NCBI GenBank assembly: GCA_026394265.1
Contig: JAPKYO010000022.1
Location: forward strand, 1-36,202
DNA length: 36,202 nt
Direction of reading: 5' to 3'
Origin: Candidatus Bathyarchaeota archaeon
GTDB taxonomy: Archaea; Thermoproteota; Bathyarchaeia; TCS64
Below, in pieces: positions 7,997 through 15,784 of the stretch. The notes beneath the pieces are model-generated. The model was not told where the DNA came from, made no database searches, and saw only the letters and a program-made list of their open reading frames with translations. Both the position numbers and the translations under genes were made by a program. Every line of letters begins with the position of its first letter. Positions within the stretch are counted from its first letter, which is position 1.

Positions 7997-8005
7997 GATA
8001 TAAAC
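7997..8005 (-). promoter_or_regulatory. TATA box for the hydrogenase operon
   Basis: On the minus strand the interval reads GTTTATATC, a good archaeal TATA element centred about 36 bases upstream of the nuoA TTG, preceded by GAAA as a weak BRE. It predicts a transcript start near 7975 and a very short leader containing the GAGGG ribosome site. A second TATA-like GTATAAG lies further upstream near 8040. Confidence 0.5.
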
Positions 8006-8089
8006 TTTCATGGTTGATAAGAATTTGCATTTCTAGGACTTATACTGTGACATGAAGAATAAATACGCTAGAAAAACGGCTCTTTTAGC

Positions 8090-8575
8090 CTATTTGTTGA
8101 GGAGATCAAGGAGCATTTTCGCTATCTCGGACGCCCCTCTCTCCACCTCCGGGGTCAAGCCTTCACCCATGTCGATGTTCACGCCCTGTATGCCGACGAG
8201 TACGACGTTCTCGCAGATGGTCTTCTTAATGTAACCGATTAGGACGTGGAGGGGTAGGCTGTGTGTTGAGACTGATGCGTTGGCTATCAGATTAGGCGGG
8301 ATTATTCGAGCCCCGCCTGGGGCGCCGTTGAAGTTGGCTGCGTCGATGAGGAGGACGTGTGTGGGCTGAAAGTCCCTGATGGCGCCCGTGTAGCTCTCGG
8401 GCACGGTCTCTGTGGGGAGAAGCAGGACGCTCCTCGGGGTCTTCCCCTCGAGGTACTCTAGCACCTTGAGTCCGACGATGTCGTCGTGCCGCATCGGGCT
8501 CCCTATCCCGACTAGGACGACGCGCCTGCCCTCGGGGGCGCCGAGGAAGGCTTCGAGCTCCGCCCTTAGGGACAT
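8090..8575 (-). CDS. hycI: HycI/HybD-family hydrogenase maturation endopeptidase
   Basis: Nickel-dependent aspartic-type protease (161 residues, peptidase family M52) that clips the C-terminal tail of a [NiFe] large subunit once the metal centre is in place. It starts with a family-typical VLVGIGSPMRHDDIVG. The three metal ligands are expected at D32 (HDDIVG), D78 (LLIDAANF) and H105 (STHSLPLHVLIG), matching the D-D-H set of HycI. The LRPT-like FQPTHVLLIDA and STHSLPL are particularly close to HycI. It lies on the same strand directly upstream of nuoA, 124 bases away. The neighbouring large subunit has the processable tail, so the two probably work together. Ends with TAG. Confidence 0.93.
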   Translation of the reverse strand: MSLRAELEAFLGAPEGRRVVLVGIGSPMRHDDIVGLKVLEYLEGKTPRSVLLLPTETVPESYTGAIRDFQPTHVLLIDAANFNGAPGGARIIPPNLIANASVSTHSLPLHVLIGYIKKTICENVVLVGIQGVNIDMGEGLTPEVERGASEIAKMLLDLLNK

Positions 8576-8608
8576 AACGCTTAGGGCGTGGCTCGGAGGG
8601 TTAAAATG

Positions 8609-9667
8609 CTATTCGATTTTAGTGCCAGTTATTTTTTCGTAGAGTTTCACGGTGTTTACCCTAGACTCCGCGCCCTCGAAGACGGCTACACCCGTTCTGA
8701 AGACACTCCCCGTGAGTCCTTTTGCGTCTTCGAAGGTCAATCCGAGGCGCGTAGCAAGCCTCTTCTTGAGGCCGAGTTTGCCCAGTTTGCCCTCCATGGA
8801 GGCTAGATCGAGCTCCGCGAGCGTCTTCGGGGTCATCGTGAACACCCTCTTCCCGCTTCTCCCGCATACCTCCTCGATGGGGTCGCTCTCCACGGGATCG
8901 GAAACCCCGGCTCCGCAGACCCCGCAGGACTCGGCCTTGGCTAGGGTGATCTTCTCCATGCTAAGGTCGTCTAGGTCGAAGAAGAGCAGTTTGCCCGCGA
9001 GCCGCGGCTTCTCGCCGAGGATGATCCTCGCCGCCTCGGAGACCTGTATGCTGGCTATGACGCTTATTGCGGGGGGCATCACACCCACAATCGCGCATGT
9101 GGGGACGTTCGCCTCATCCACGCCGCCCTGCCAGCACTCCAGGCAGGGGGTCTCCCCCGGGATGATCGTAGAGACGTTCCCTACGTGTGTGATGACCGCG
9201 CCGTAGACGTAGGGCACGCCGAGCCTCACACATGCCCTGTTCAAGGCCATACGGGGTGTAAGCCTATCCAGCCCATCGACAACGAGGTCCACGCCTTCCA
9301 CAAGCTTTGCAGCTGTCCGGTCATTCACCGATACGGGGAGGGCCTCGATGTCGATGAAGGGATTCACCTTGCGGAGGCGCATCTCAGCCGCCTCCACTTT
9401 AGGGTACCCAACGACGTCGACGCCGTAGAGGTGCTGCCTCTGAAGGTTACTCATTTCGACGACGTCCCGGTCCACGAGTCTGAGGAAGCCGACGCCCATT
9501 GAGGCGAGCTGGACGGAGAGCTGGCAGCCGAGCCCCCCGACCCCAGCCACGAGGACCCGGGCGTCCCTGAGCTTCTTCTGCCCGTTCAACCCTATCTCGG
9601 CGAGGACCAGTTGACGCGAGTAATATGCGAGTTCATCGGGACTGAAACCGCCGCGGGGAGACGCCAT
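8609..9667 (-). CDS. ThiF/MoeB/UbaA-family E1-like adenylyltransferase
   Basis: Adenylates the C-terminal glycine of a ubiquitin-like sulfur carrier (352 residues). It shows the nucleotide-binding VAGVGGLGCQL at 40-50, the D67/E71-SNLQRQ region, two zinc-binding pairs (C175/C178 in PCLEC, C248/C251 in CGVC) and a candidate catalytic C191 in PTCAIVGVMPPA. A C-terminal extension of about 85 residues (from VCGRSGKR to the end) resembles the small ThiF-associated domain ending in a LYEKITG-like motif seen in some bacterial and archaeal E1-like proteins. Partners could be SAMP, MoaD or ThiS proteins for tRNA thiolation, molybdopterin or protein conjugation. None is encoded in this window. It lies 33 bases upstream of the maturation protease, perhaps co-transcribed. 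Confidence 0.9.
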   Translation of the reverse strand: MASPRGGFSPDELAYYSRQLVLAEIGLNGQKKLRDARVLVAGVGGLGCQLSVQLASMGVGFLRLVDRDVVEMSNLQRQHLYGVDVVGYPKVEAAEMRLRKVNPFIDIEALPVSVNDRTAAKLVEGVDLVVDGLDRLTPRMALNRACVRLGVPYVYGAVITHVGNVSTIIPGETPCLECWQGGVDEANVPTCAIVGVMPPAISVIASIQVSEAARIILGEKPRLAGKLLFFDLDDLSMEKITLAKAESCGVCGAGVSDPVESDPIEEVCGRSGKRVFTMTPKTLAELDLASMEGKLGKLGLKKRLATRLGLTFEDAKGLTGSVFRTGVAVFEGAESRVNTVKLYEKITGTKIE

Positions 9668-9736
9668 GGATAAGACGGGGTGACTCTCATTGAAAAGAAT
9701 GTAGCCAACCCCATCAAGGCTACAATAGCATGTAGA

Positions 9737-9980
9737 TTACCAAGGCGTCAAGCCGAGGAACATGGGCGCAAGGTGCCCCGCCAACCAGTAGAGAAGCACC
9801 ACTCCCAGCAACCCCAGAGCGTCAGGGAGACGGCCCACACGATCTGCTCAACGAACCCCGACTGGGAGCCCTGAGGGTGCTACGAAGGTCGCCTATGAGA
9901 AAGAGACATACAAAACCAAGCGAAATGATTAGGCAGGACACTATCGGTGAAATGTAGGCGAGGATCAGTGTTCGCTCCAA
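9737..9980 (-). pseudogene. Small two-helix membrane protein, frame broken at two G4 tracts
   Basis: No intact frame exists, but three successive frames on the minus strand each give the next hydrophobic part of one protein. The TTG at 9980 begins MERTLILAYISPIVS and continues through a first helix to about 9860. Shifting at the G4 tract (CCCC 9856-9859 on plus) continues with GFVEQIVWAVSLTLW. Shifting again at the second G4 (9812-9815) continues LLGVVLLYWLAGHLAP to a TAA at 9737-9739. Adding one G to each tract restores an 81-residue protein. The TTG begins one base after the stop of the upstream membrane gene, so this would be the second gene of that operon. Either the gene decayed or the assembly undercalls two homopolymers. 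I do not recognise the family. Confidence 0.6.
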
Positions 9981-9981
9981 G

Positions 9982-10527
9982 TCAGGTTCTCTCGGCCCTC
10001 AACCCGTACTCTAAGATGAGACGCTTACCCCGCTCATCCTCAGAGACAAGCTGGTAGCGGGAGACCCTCAGACCTTTCACCCTTTCCCAGCCCCTAATAT
10101 ACATCGTGAAGACGAGCTGGAAACTGGTGAAGCCGACAATTATCCCCATCAGGGATCCGAGGAACAGTACCGGAGGCGCGGTCACAAGTATCAGGATCGG
10201 GGCGACGAGCAGAACCATCAGAAGGGAGAACAGGGACAGGAATCTGCGGAAGTCCTTCGTCACCCTAGCCTTCGCGACGCCCTCCGTCACAAGAGCCCCC
10301 GCCATACCCGTGAACTCCATGTACTTAGGGAAGATCGCCACACTGAAGGTCAGGGATACGAAGACAACTAGGAGCAGTGCCTGAACCACGACGTCCCCCG
10401 AGGAGAACATTACGAACGCGGCGAGGGAAAGCACAAGCAGCCCAGCCGAGATGAAGGGCTGGAGACGAGAACTGGGATAGGGCTTCTTCTCCACCCAGGA
10501 ATCCTTTCGCAGTCTTTTTTCAGACAA
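9982..10527 (-). CDS. Hypothetical four-helix membrane protein
   Basis: 181 residues with a basic N-terminal cytoplasmic stretch (about 1-24), two hydrophobic segments (about 25-70), two more (about 98-140), and a charged C-terminal tail. No recognised family motif. The start is a TTG at 10527 with no strong ribosome site, so the exact start is uncertain. The stop is followed one base later by the start of the broken small membrane gene, suggesting a two-gene membrane operon. Function unknown. Confidence 0.7.
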   Translation of the reverse strand: MSEKRLRKDSWVEKKPYPSSRLQPFISAGLLVLSLAAFVMFSSGDVVVQALLLVVFVSLTFSVAIFPKYMEFTGMAGALVTEGVAKARVTKDFRRFLSLFSLLMVLLVAPILILVTAPPVLFLGSLMGIIVGFTSFQLVFTMYIRGWERVKGLRVSRYQLVSEDERGKRLILEYGLRAERT

Positions 10528-10614
10528 TCAGTGCATTCACCAGTGACCGAGCCAATCCAACTATTATGAGCAACTGATAAACATAGTGTGATTCGCCACA
10601 TCTACATGCGGATT

Positions 10615-10836
10615 ATGAAAAATACAAACCTCACAACGTTAAAAACCATGATGATTGCAACAGTACTTCTATCCGTAATCATCACACCAGTCGCCCAGGC
10701 GGGGGAAGAGTTTCACACCGGACGCCTTGAGAGAGTAAACTACCCGCGTAAGAAATTACACAGCCGAGTGAAGTGGAAGCCACATAGCATGCGTTCTTTT
10801 ATCGTTTTCCGAATGAATCAGGGTATACGAGCCTAA
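10615..10836 (+). CDS. Possible small secreted protein
   Basis: A 73-residue frame starting at ATG 10615. Residues 1-29 look like a signal peptide: MKNTN, then a hydrophobic MMIATVLLSVIITPV ending in AQA, with GEE after the probable cleavage site. The mature part (about 44 residues) is basic and has no recognised motif or cysteines. It stands alone between divergent and co-directional genes and is followed by T-rich tracts. It could also be the 5' remnant of a longer gene. The signal-peptide character is the only support for coding. Confidence 0.4.
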   Translation: MKNTNLTTLKTMMIATVLLSVIITPVAQAGEEFHTGRLERVNYPRKKLHSRVKWKPHSMRSFIVFRMNQGIRA

Positions 10837-10852
10837 TATAGAGGCGGTGTAC

Positions 10853-10879
10853 TGTTTTTAGCCGTTTTTTGACCCTTTT
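10853..10879 (+). terminator. T-rich termination region
   Basis: Three T-tracts in quick succession (about 10854-10858, 10865-10870, 10875-10878) follow the end of the small secreted-protein frame. Archaeal terminators are typically such T-runs without a required hairpin. Confidence 0.4.
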
Positions 10880-10965
10880 CAGGCAATAATGAGGGGGTCC
10901 GGGATTGAAAATGATTAAATCTCTAAAACGTAATTTGTTATTGTTATCGACTGGATGGTGTGTTT

Positions 10966-12087
10966 ATGGCAAGCGGATCTTCAAGCGAGGTTGTTCACTG
11001 CCCCAACTGCAAAGAGGATGTTCCCAAGACTCTCTACTGCCTGAACTGCGGCTTCCCCCTCTACAAAGATGAGCAGTCGAAGGAGGAGGCGACGGCTGAA
11101 CCCGAGGCGAAGCTCGAGCCGGCGAAGCCGGTGGAGGAGGACGCAGTTATAATGGTCGACGATGAAGAAGAGGAGGCTGCGAAGCCTGAGGAGTCCAAGA
11201 TGGAGGCAGCAGCGGTGACCCCCGAAGTCAAGCAGGAGGAACCTGTTGTCGAAGCAGCCCCCGTTCAACAAGTCGAGACAGTCACTCAGCCCGAGGTAAA
11301 GGAATCCGAGGCTGCGCCCGAGCCCGTACCGGAGCCCGTGATGCCCGAGGAGAAGACACCCGAACCAACTCCGGTCGTGGAGGTAGTAGAAGAGAAGCCG
11401 GCGGAGGTCGTCCCCACAGTAGTCGAGGCCCCACCAACACCGGTGGAGACGCCCAAGCCAGTCGAGACGCCGAACGAGCCCTTATCTACGGGAATCGAAG
11501 CAAAGATAGAGGCGGTAGAATTGGTTGAAGATTTCCAAGCACCCAAGACATTCGTCCCAGACCCACTTACCAAGGACTTGATGGAGAATCTCGCGAGGAA
11601 CATCTCACTCAAGCTGAAACTCGTGAAGCTCTACAGAGAGGGTGTCATCAAGGAGGAGACATTCACCAAACTCTTCAAAGGATACGCCTTCGAAGGGAAG
11701 ATCTGGTCCAGCCGCCGCGAGGAGATAATCAAGAAGCTCGCAGCCGAGATAGAGGAGATGGAGGACGACTTCGGAGTGGCATCTGACTCACTGGAACTCC
11801 TTGAGGTGAGAAAGTCGATAGGAGAGGCATTGGAGGGTGAGTACTCGGCCAAGGCGCCTGCCTACAGGTGGGATATCGATAACTTCGACAATATGATCGG
11901 CGAGAAGAGGAATAGGACCGCCTACCTTGAGAATATCTCCAGCGTCCTGACTCTGAATGAGTTTAAGGAACTTAGAGAGCTCGCTAGCTTACAGTACAAC
12001 ACCCTTGAATTCCTACAAGTTTCAGAGGACGAGTTCCTAGCGACTATCAAAGACAGTCTGTACGAGGCCATCAAGATCCTCGGCTGA
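10966..12087 (+). CDS. Zinc-ribbon protein with long acidic linker and helical C-terminal domain
   Basis: 373 residues from ATG 10966. A GTG two codons earlier is possible. Residues 12-28 form a zinc ribbon (C12, C15, C25, C28 in CPNC...CLNC). Residues about 35-175 are a disordered Glu/Pro/Val-rich linker with many PEPVP, EEKP and VETPKPVE repeats. Residues about 195-373 form a charged, largely helical domain of unknown fold. There is no signal peptide or membrane helix, so it should be cytoplasmic. The architecture suggests an adaptor or scaffold with a metal-binding head and a spacer. I do not recognise the C-terminal domain. It converges on the MFS gene, with 8 bases between stops. Confidence 0.85.
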   Translation: MASGSSSEVVHCPNCKEDVPKTLYCLNCGFPLYKDEQSKEEATAEPEAKLEPAKPVEEDAVIMVDDEEEEAAKPEESKMEAAAVTPEVKQEEPVVEAAPVQQVETVTQPEVKESEAAPEPVPEPVMPEEKTPEPTPVVEVVEEKPAEVVPTVVEAPPTPVETPKPVETPNEPLSTGIEAKIEAVELVEDFQAPKTFVPDPLTKDLMENLARNISLKLKLVKLYREGVIKEETFTKLFKGYAFEGKIWSSRREEIIKKLAAEIEEMEDDFGVASDSLELLEVRKSIGEALEGEYSAKAPAYRWDIDNFDNMIGEKRNRTAYLENISSVLTLNEFKELRELASLQYNTLEFLQVSEDEFLATIKDSLYEAIKILG

Positions 12088-12095
12088 GCCCGCTT

Positions 12096-13286
12096 TTAGG
12101 CTTCTTTTTTGGCGCTTTTCTTGTGTGTCAGATAGATGAAGAGCGCCGCCACTATTGACACTCCCGCCATCACGGCGAACATGTAGAAGGGGCGTGGGGC
12201 TATGCCGTCCCCGAGAATCGTTGTGGCCATTATCGGGCCGATGGCCATTCCGAGGAACCTTGCCGAGTTCAGGAACCCCATACCGGTGCCCTTCCTCCCC
12301 GACTTGCCGCCGAGGAGGTTTGGGGGAATCCCAGCCTGCATAGCCCCGATGATGATCCGTAGGGCGATGAACTGGATCGGGTTGAAGACGAAGGCGGTCG
12401 CCATGATCGCGGCTGCGGCCCCCACAGATAACAGTGGCATCGTGCGGTCAGTAACCACATTTGTCATCACAGGAGTCGCCACCGCGTAGGCTAGGCCGTT
12501 CAGGATCGTGGCCGCGGTTGTCCAGAGCAGCAGCTGGTCGTCGGGTATACCCAGGGACTCTAGGAACCACGAGATAGCGGGGGCGAGGAAGCTTATGCAA
12601 ATGTAGACGAGGATGAGGGCCGTGATGTCAGGTAGGAGGGACTTGAAGTCGGCGAAGTTGAATGACCTCGTCTCAGACTCCCTCGCCTCGGGTGGGGGGA
12701 GCGTGATCTTGAGGACCAGCGGCAGGATCAGTATAAAGAGCACCGCCGAGATCAGAAGCGTTATGCGGTAGCCGATTATGGATGCCATGAGGCCCCCGAT
12801 TCCCGGCGCCACGAGACCACCCATCGTCATCGCGGCCATCTGGTAGCTCAGCGCCTTTTTGAGACCCTGCGGAGAAACCGCGGAGGCGACTATGGCGAAC
12901 ATGACGGTGCTTATCCCGCCGAAGCCACCCTGAAGGGCTCGGAAGAAGACGATCTGGAGCACGTCGGCGGAGAAGGACATCCCCGCGTACACGATTATGT
13001 TCCCCGCCAGGACGATCATAAGCACCTTCTTGGTCCCTATGCGGTCGCACATCATGCCCCAAAAGGGGGCAGTGACAGCCATGATCGTCGACGCGATGAA
13101 GGAGGAGGTCCCAGTCCACCCCGTCGCCTCGATGAGGGTCTCATTCAACTCGCTGCTTATGAAGAGGGGCATGAAGCTGCCCATCAGGTTGAAGGCCACT
13201 GATACTAGGAACTGGACGACGAGGGCAGCGGTCACCGTATCCATCTGTGAAAGCGTCCTGATCGGGTGCCGCGCATCGATCTCCAA
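12096..13286 (-). CDS. MFS transporter
   Basis: Major facilitator permease of 396 residues with 12 predicted helices in two halves. The loop 2-3 signature appears as FWGMMCDRIGTKKVLMI. The second-half equivalent is degenerate. Substrate not predictable. The annotated start is a TTG at 13286. The ATG at 13244 (MDTVTAALVVQF) would remove 14 residues and still keep helix 1, so the start is open. The C-terminus is lysine-rich (HKKSAKKEA). Confidence 0.88.
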   Translation of the reverse strand: MEIDARHPIRTLSQMDTVTAALVVQFLVSVAFNLMGSFMPLFISSELNETLIEATGWTGTSSFIASTIMAVTAPFWGMMCDRIGTKKVLMIVLAGNIIVYAGMSFSADVLQIVFFRALQGGFGGISTVMFAIVASAVSPQGLKKALSYQMAAMTMGGLVAPGIGGLMASIIGYRITLLISAVLFILILPLVLKITLPPPEARESETRSFNFADFKSLLPDITALILVYICISFLAPAISWFLESLGIPDDQLLLWTTAATILNGLAYAVATPVMTNVVTDRTMPLLSVGAAAAIMATAFVFNPIQFIALRIIIGAMQAGIPPNLLGGKSGRKGTGMGFLNSARFLGMAIGPIMATTILGDGIAPRPFYMFAVMAGVSIVAALFIYLTHKKSAKKEA

Positions 13287-13415
13287 GCCGCATCTCTTCT
13301 AGGAGGGGTGCCCCCACGTTGGATTCCCAGATAACATGGAGACCGATTTAAATGATGCTACGCCGATTAAAACCGTTATTTACCCGCGGGCACGCATCAA
13401 GGATCAGATACGCGC

Positions 13416-13904
13416 ATGGTCGACGTCATCCAGCACATAGGCAAGAACGTCAAGCTTGGCAAGAACGTCAGGATGTGGCACTTCACCTACGTCGGTGACA
13501 ACACTGAGATCGGGGACGACACCAAGATCGGCTCACTCGTCCACATCGACTACGGCGTCAAGATCGGGAAGAGGTGCAAGATCGAGGGCTCCGCCTACAT
13601 ACCGCCCCTCACGGTCATCGGGGACGACGTCTTCGTCGGCCCAGGCGCCATATTCACGAACGACCCCTACCCCATGTCGCCCAAGATGGTGGGTGTCAGG
13701 GTCGAGGACGGCGCTATCGTATGCGCCGGCTCAATGCTCAAGGCGGGGATCACCGTGGGAAAGAAGGCGGTCGTCGGCTTCGGGTCCGTCGTCACGAGGG
13801 ACGTGCCCCCCGAGGCGGTCGTCTTCGGCAACCCCGCCAAGCCGAGGATGACACTCGCCGAGTACAACGCGAAGAAGAAGGAGTGGGAGAAGGAAGATCA
13901 TTAA
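13416..13904 (+). CDS. Left-handed beta-helix N-acetyltransferase, WbpD/WlbB-like
   Basis: 162 residues built almost wholly of hexapeptide repeats (IGDDTKIGSLVHID, IGDDVFVGPGAIF). The motif GPGAIFTNDPYPMSP and the C-terminal GNPAKPRM are typical of UDP-2-acetamido-3-amino-2,3-dideoxy-glucuronate N-acetyltransferases, which acetylate the 3-amino group with acetyl-CoA to give UDP-2,3-diacetamido-glucuronate. Candidates for the enzymes of the three earlier steps are in this window (15785-16939, 24590-25954, 29339-30283). The exact nucleotide-sugar substrate is inferred from family and context. Confidence 0.88.
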   Translation: MVDVIQHIGKNVKLGKNVRMWHFTYVGDNTEIGDDTKIGSLVHIDYGVKIGKRCKIEGSAYIPPLTVIGDDVFVGPGAIFTNDPYPMSPKMVGVRVEDGAIVCAGSMLKAGITVGKKAVVGFGSVVTRDVPPEAVVFGNPAKPRMTLAEYNAKKKEWEKEDH

Positions 13905-13910
13905 CGAGCA

Positions 13911-13928
13911 GATTTTTATAATTTTTCT
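13911..13928 (+). terminator. T-rich terminator after the acetyltransferase
   Basis: Two T5 tracts (13913-13917 and 13922-13926) lie directly after the TAA of the acetyltransferase gene and mark the switch into AT-rich DNA. Confidence 0.45.
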
Positions 13929-14002
13929 CACCTTAATGTTCACAATTGAGCATAAATTTTCCAACTTTTTTCATAAATACGACTTATTGAAGGGGGAAAG
14001 AA

Positions 14003-14024
14003 CATCTATTAAGATGCTATAAGT
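14003..14024 (+). promoter_or_regulatory. Palindrome abutting a TATA box upstream of the methyltransferase
   Basis: CATCT-ATTA-AGATG (14003-14016) is a perfect inverted repeat with 5-base arms. It runs straight into GCTATAAGT (14016-14024), a TATA-like element about 29 bases before the TTG start at 14049, so the mRNA may be nearly leaderless. A repressor on the palindrome would block TBP/TFB (inference). Confidence 0.4.
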
Positions 14025-14048
14025 AAAATAGACTGTAGGCGTAAGATT

Positions 14049-14708
14049 TTGAATAAATCGTTTGGAGATCAGCGAGATTATTGGAATGATCGCCATCAAA
14101 GGGGGAGATCTAGTGGGGCGGGGTCTATCGGATTAATTAGAGAGTGGAAATGGGCGGTTATTCAATCTACAACTTCGTCTCGAGTAGATCATGTAATCGA
14201 TTACGGGTGTGGGGATCTCTCTTTTTGGGGAAATTATAACTGCGAGGACTATGTTGGGATCGATGTCTCACCAGCAATCCTAGAGAGAAACAGGAAGCTT
14301 AGGCCGGGATGGCAGTTCTATACACCCTCAAGCGTAGGAGAGACTGAACCTAGGCCGATTGTGTTATGTCTTGATGTACTCTTCCACATCCTGCCTGAGA
14401 AAGATTTTACGGATATTTTAGAAAATCTCTGCTCCCTTTCAACCAGATATATCTTCGTATATACTTGGAAGATGACGCCCTTCAGTTTTAGCTATCTATT
14501 CAGGCAGGCGGTTAGAGAACGCAGACTAGAGGGGGTTATAAAGGCGCTACGATACCTAAAAAATAGCGATACGGATGGAAAATATGAGAAATTTAGACCT
14601 ATGAGTGATTACTTCACTCTTTTTGAGCGACGTGGATTCATTAACGTCGACACGTTGACCCGCGTGGATGACCTTGGGGCGATGTATATATTTGAAAAGA
14701 GGACTTAA
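14049..14708 (+). CDS. SAM-dependent methyltransferase in glycan cluster
   Basis: 219 residues with a class I methyltransferase core: motif I VIDYGCGDLSFW at about 49-60, the acidic strand YVGIDVSPAILERN after it, and LCLDVLFHILPEKDF as the motif IV region. The start is a TTG at 14049. No other start gives a full N-terminus. The stop overlaps the next gene's ATG (TAATG), so it is coupled to the glycosyltransferase. Base composition is markedly more AT-rich than the genes on either side, suggesting recent acquisition together with that gene. A sugar O-methyltransferase is a reasonable guess from context only. Confidence 0.82.
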   Translation: MNKSFGDQRDYWNDRHQRGRSSGAGSIGLIREWKWAVIQSTTSSRVDHVIDYGCGDLSFWGNYNCEDYVGIDVSPAILERNRKLRPGWQFYTPSSVGETEPRPIVLCLDVLFHILPEKDFTDILENLCSLSTRYIFVYTWKMTPFSFSYLFRQAVRERRLEGVIKALRYLKNSDTDGKYEKFRPMSDYFTLFERRGFINVDTLTRVDDLGAMYIFEKRT

Positions 14709-15742
14709 TGATGAAGATCAGGGTTGCCCACATCTTCAATACCGCTAATGTTGCATATTATTACAGTCACATTCTAAAGACGTATGGGGTCGAGTCAACA
14801 GTCTACCAGAAAGTCACTCCTAGGAGTGTGGTTATGAGCAAGATTATGTACGGTTATGAGTCGGGTAATCCTCTCAATGTGGACTTGGGGTGGCTAAGTG
14901 ACGGATGTTTAAACCAAGCCATGGATCTTAATGACATACGCGACGATTTTGATATCGTTGAACTCCATGAAGGTGGTGGCTTGCTAGGGTCAACCATCGT
15001 CAATACTTTTCCCTGTAAGAGAATTGCTCACTTTCACGGTACTGAGATAAGGGTGGAGAAGGATTTTACCTCTGGAAAATGGCTTCGTAAACAGTACTTT
15101 AGGTATGGTATGAATTATGACAGAATTGTTCTCTCGACACCCGACCTTGTGCAGTGTATTTGGAAAGGCGCCGACGCTGTGGTTCTGTTGAACCCGATTG
15201 ATCCAACCATAAACGAGTTCAGAAACAAACACGAAGAGGGTTTTGAGTATATTTTTTACCCGACGCGACAGGATGATGCTATAAAATCATCTGATCGCGT
15301 ATTCGCGGCATGGAGGATTATAAGAGAGAGTCGACAGGACCTTCACCTCGTCGCAATAAGATGGGGCCGCAATTATCCTGAGCACGAGGCCGAGACTAAG
15401 GGAGATGACAGGGTCATTTGGATAGATCCGTTAACACGTCGAGACTACATCGCTTACCTTAAGGGCGCAGCCCTCGTCTTAGGTCAGTTTAAACTGCCCG
15501 CTCATGGCCTCATTGAGTTAGAGGCGATTTTTGCGGGGAAGCCACTTGTAAGCTATCACTTTTCAGGAATCGACGCACCATCAGATATAGCTAATGAGGT
15601 CTTAAGACTACTAAACGACGATGCGTATCGGGAGTCGTCCACCAATAAACAACTGAGTTGGGTAAAGCCATTCTATGACAATGAAAAACTAGGCACGCAA
15701 CTCTACGACATATATCGAGGAGTTATGATCGGTAAGTCATAG
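14708..15742 (+). CDS. GT4-like glycosyltransferase
   Basis: 344 residues with a GT-B layout. The N-terminal domain begins IRVAHIFNTANVAYYYSHILKTYG. The linker region contains HFHGTEIR. The C-terminal domain has YPTRQDD near 225 and the late acidic GLIELEAIFAGKPLVSYHF, equivalent to the E-x7-E type donor-binding region of GT4 enzymes. No membrane helix, so it is probably a cytoplasmic enzyme acting on a lipid-linked acceptor at the membrane face. It overlaps the methyltransferase stop by one base and shares its AT-rich composition. Donor and acceptor cannot be read from sequence. Confidence 0.78.
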   Translation: MMKIRVAHIFNTANVAYYYSHILKTYGVESTVYQKVTPRSVVMSKIMYGYESGNPLNVDLGWLSDGCLNQAMDLNDIRDDFDIVELHEGGGLLGSTIVNTFPCKRIAHFHGTEIRVEKDFTSGKWLRKQYFRYGMNYDRIVLSTPDLVQCIWKGADAVVLLNPIDPTINEFRNKHEEGFEYIFYPTRQDDAIKSSDRVFAAWRIIRESRQDLHLVAIRWGRNYPEHEAETKGDDRVIWIDPLTRRDYIAYLKGAALVLGQFKLPAHGLIELEAIFAGKPLVSYHFSGIDAPSDIANEVLRLLNDDAYRESSTNKQLSWVKPFYDNEKLGTQLYDIYRGVMIGKS

Positions 15743-15784
15743 AGATTAACAGAATAACTAAGAGGGAGATAAATCTAAAATCAA

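Noticed and set aside
9680..9874. Plus-strand 64-residue frame
   Set aside because: It lies antisense to the broken membrane gene and is a mixed-charge shadow, while the minus strand gives coherent hydrophobic helices.
13456..13921. Arg/Ser-rich and Arg/Gly-rich frames inside the acetyltransferase
   Set aside because: Out-of-frame shadows of the hexapeptide-repeat gene.
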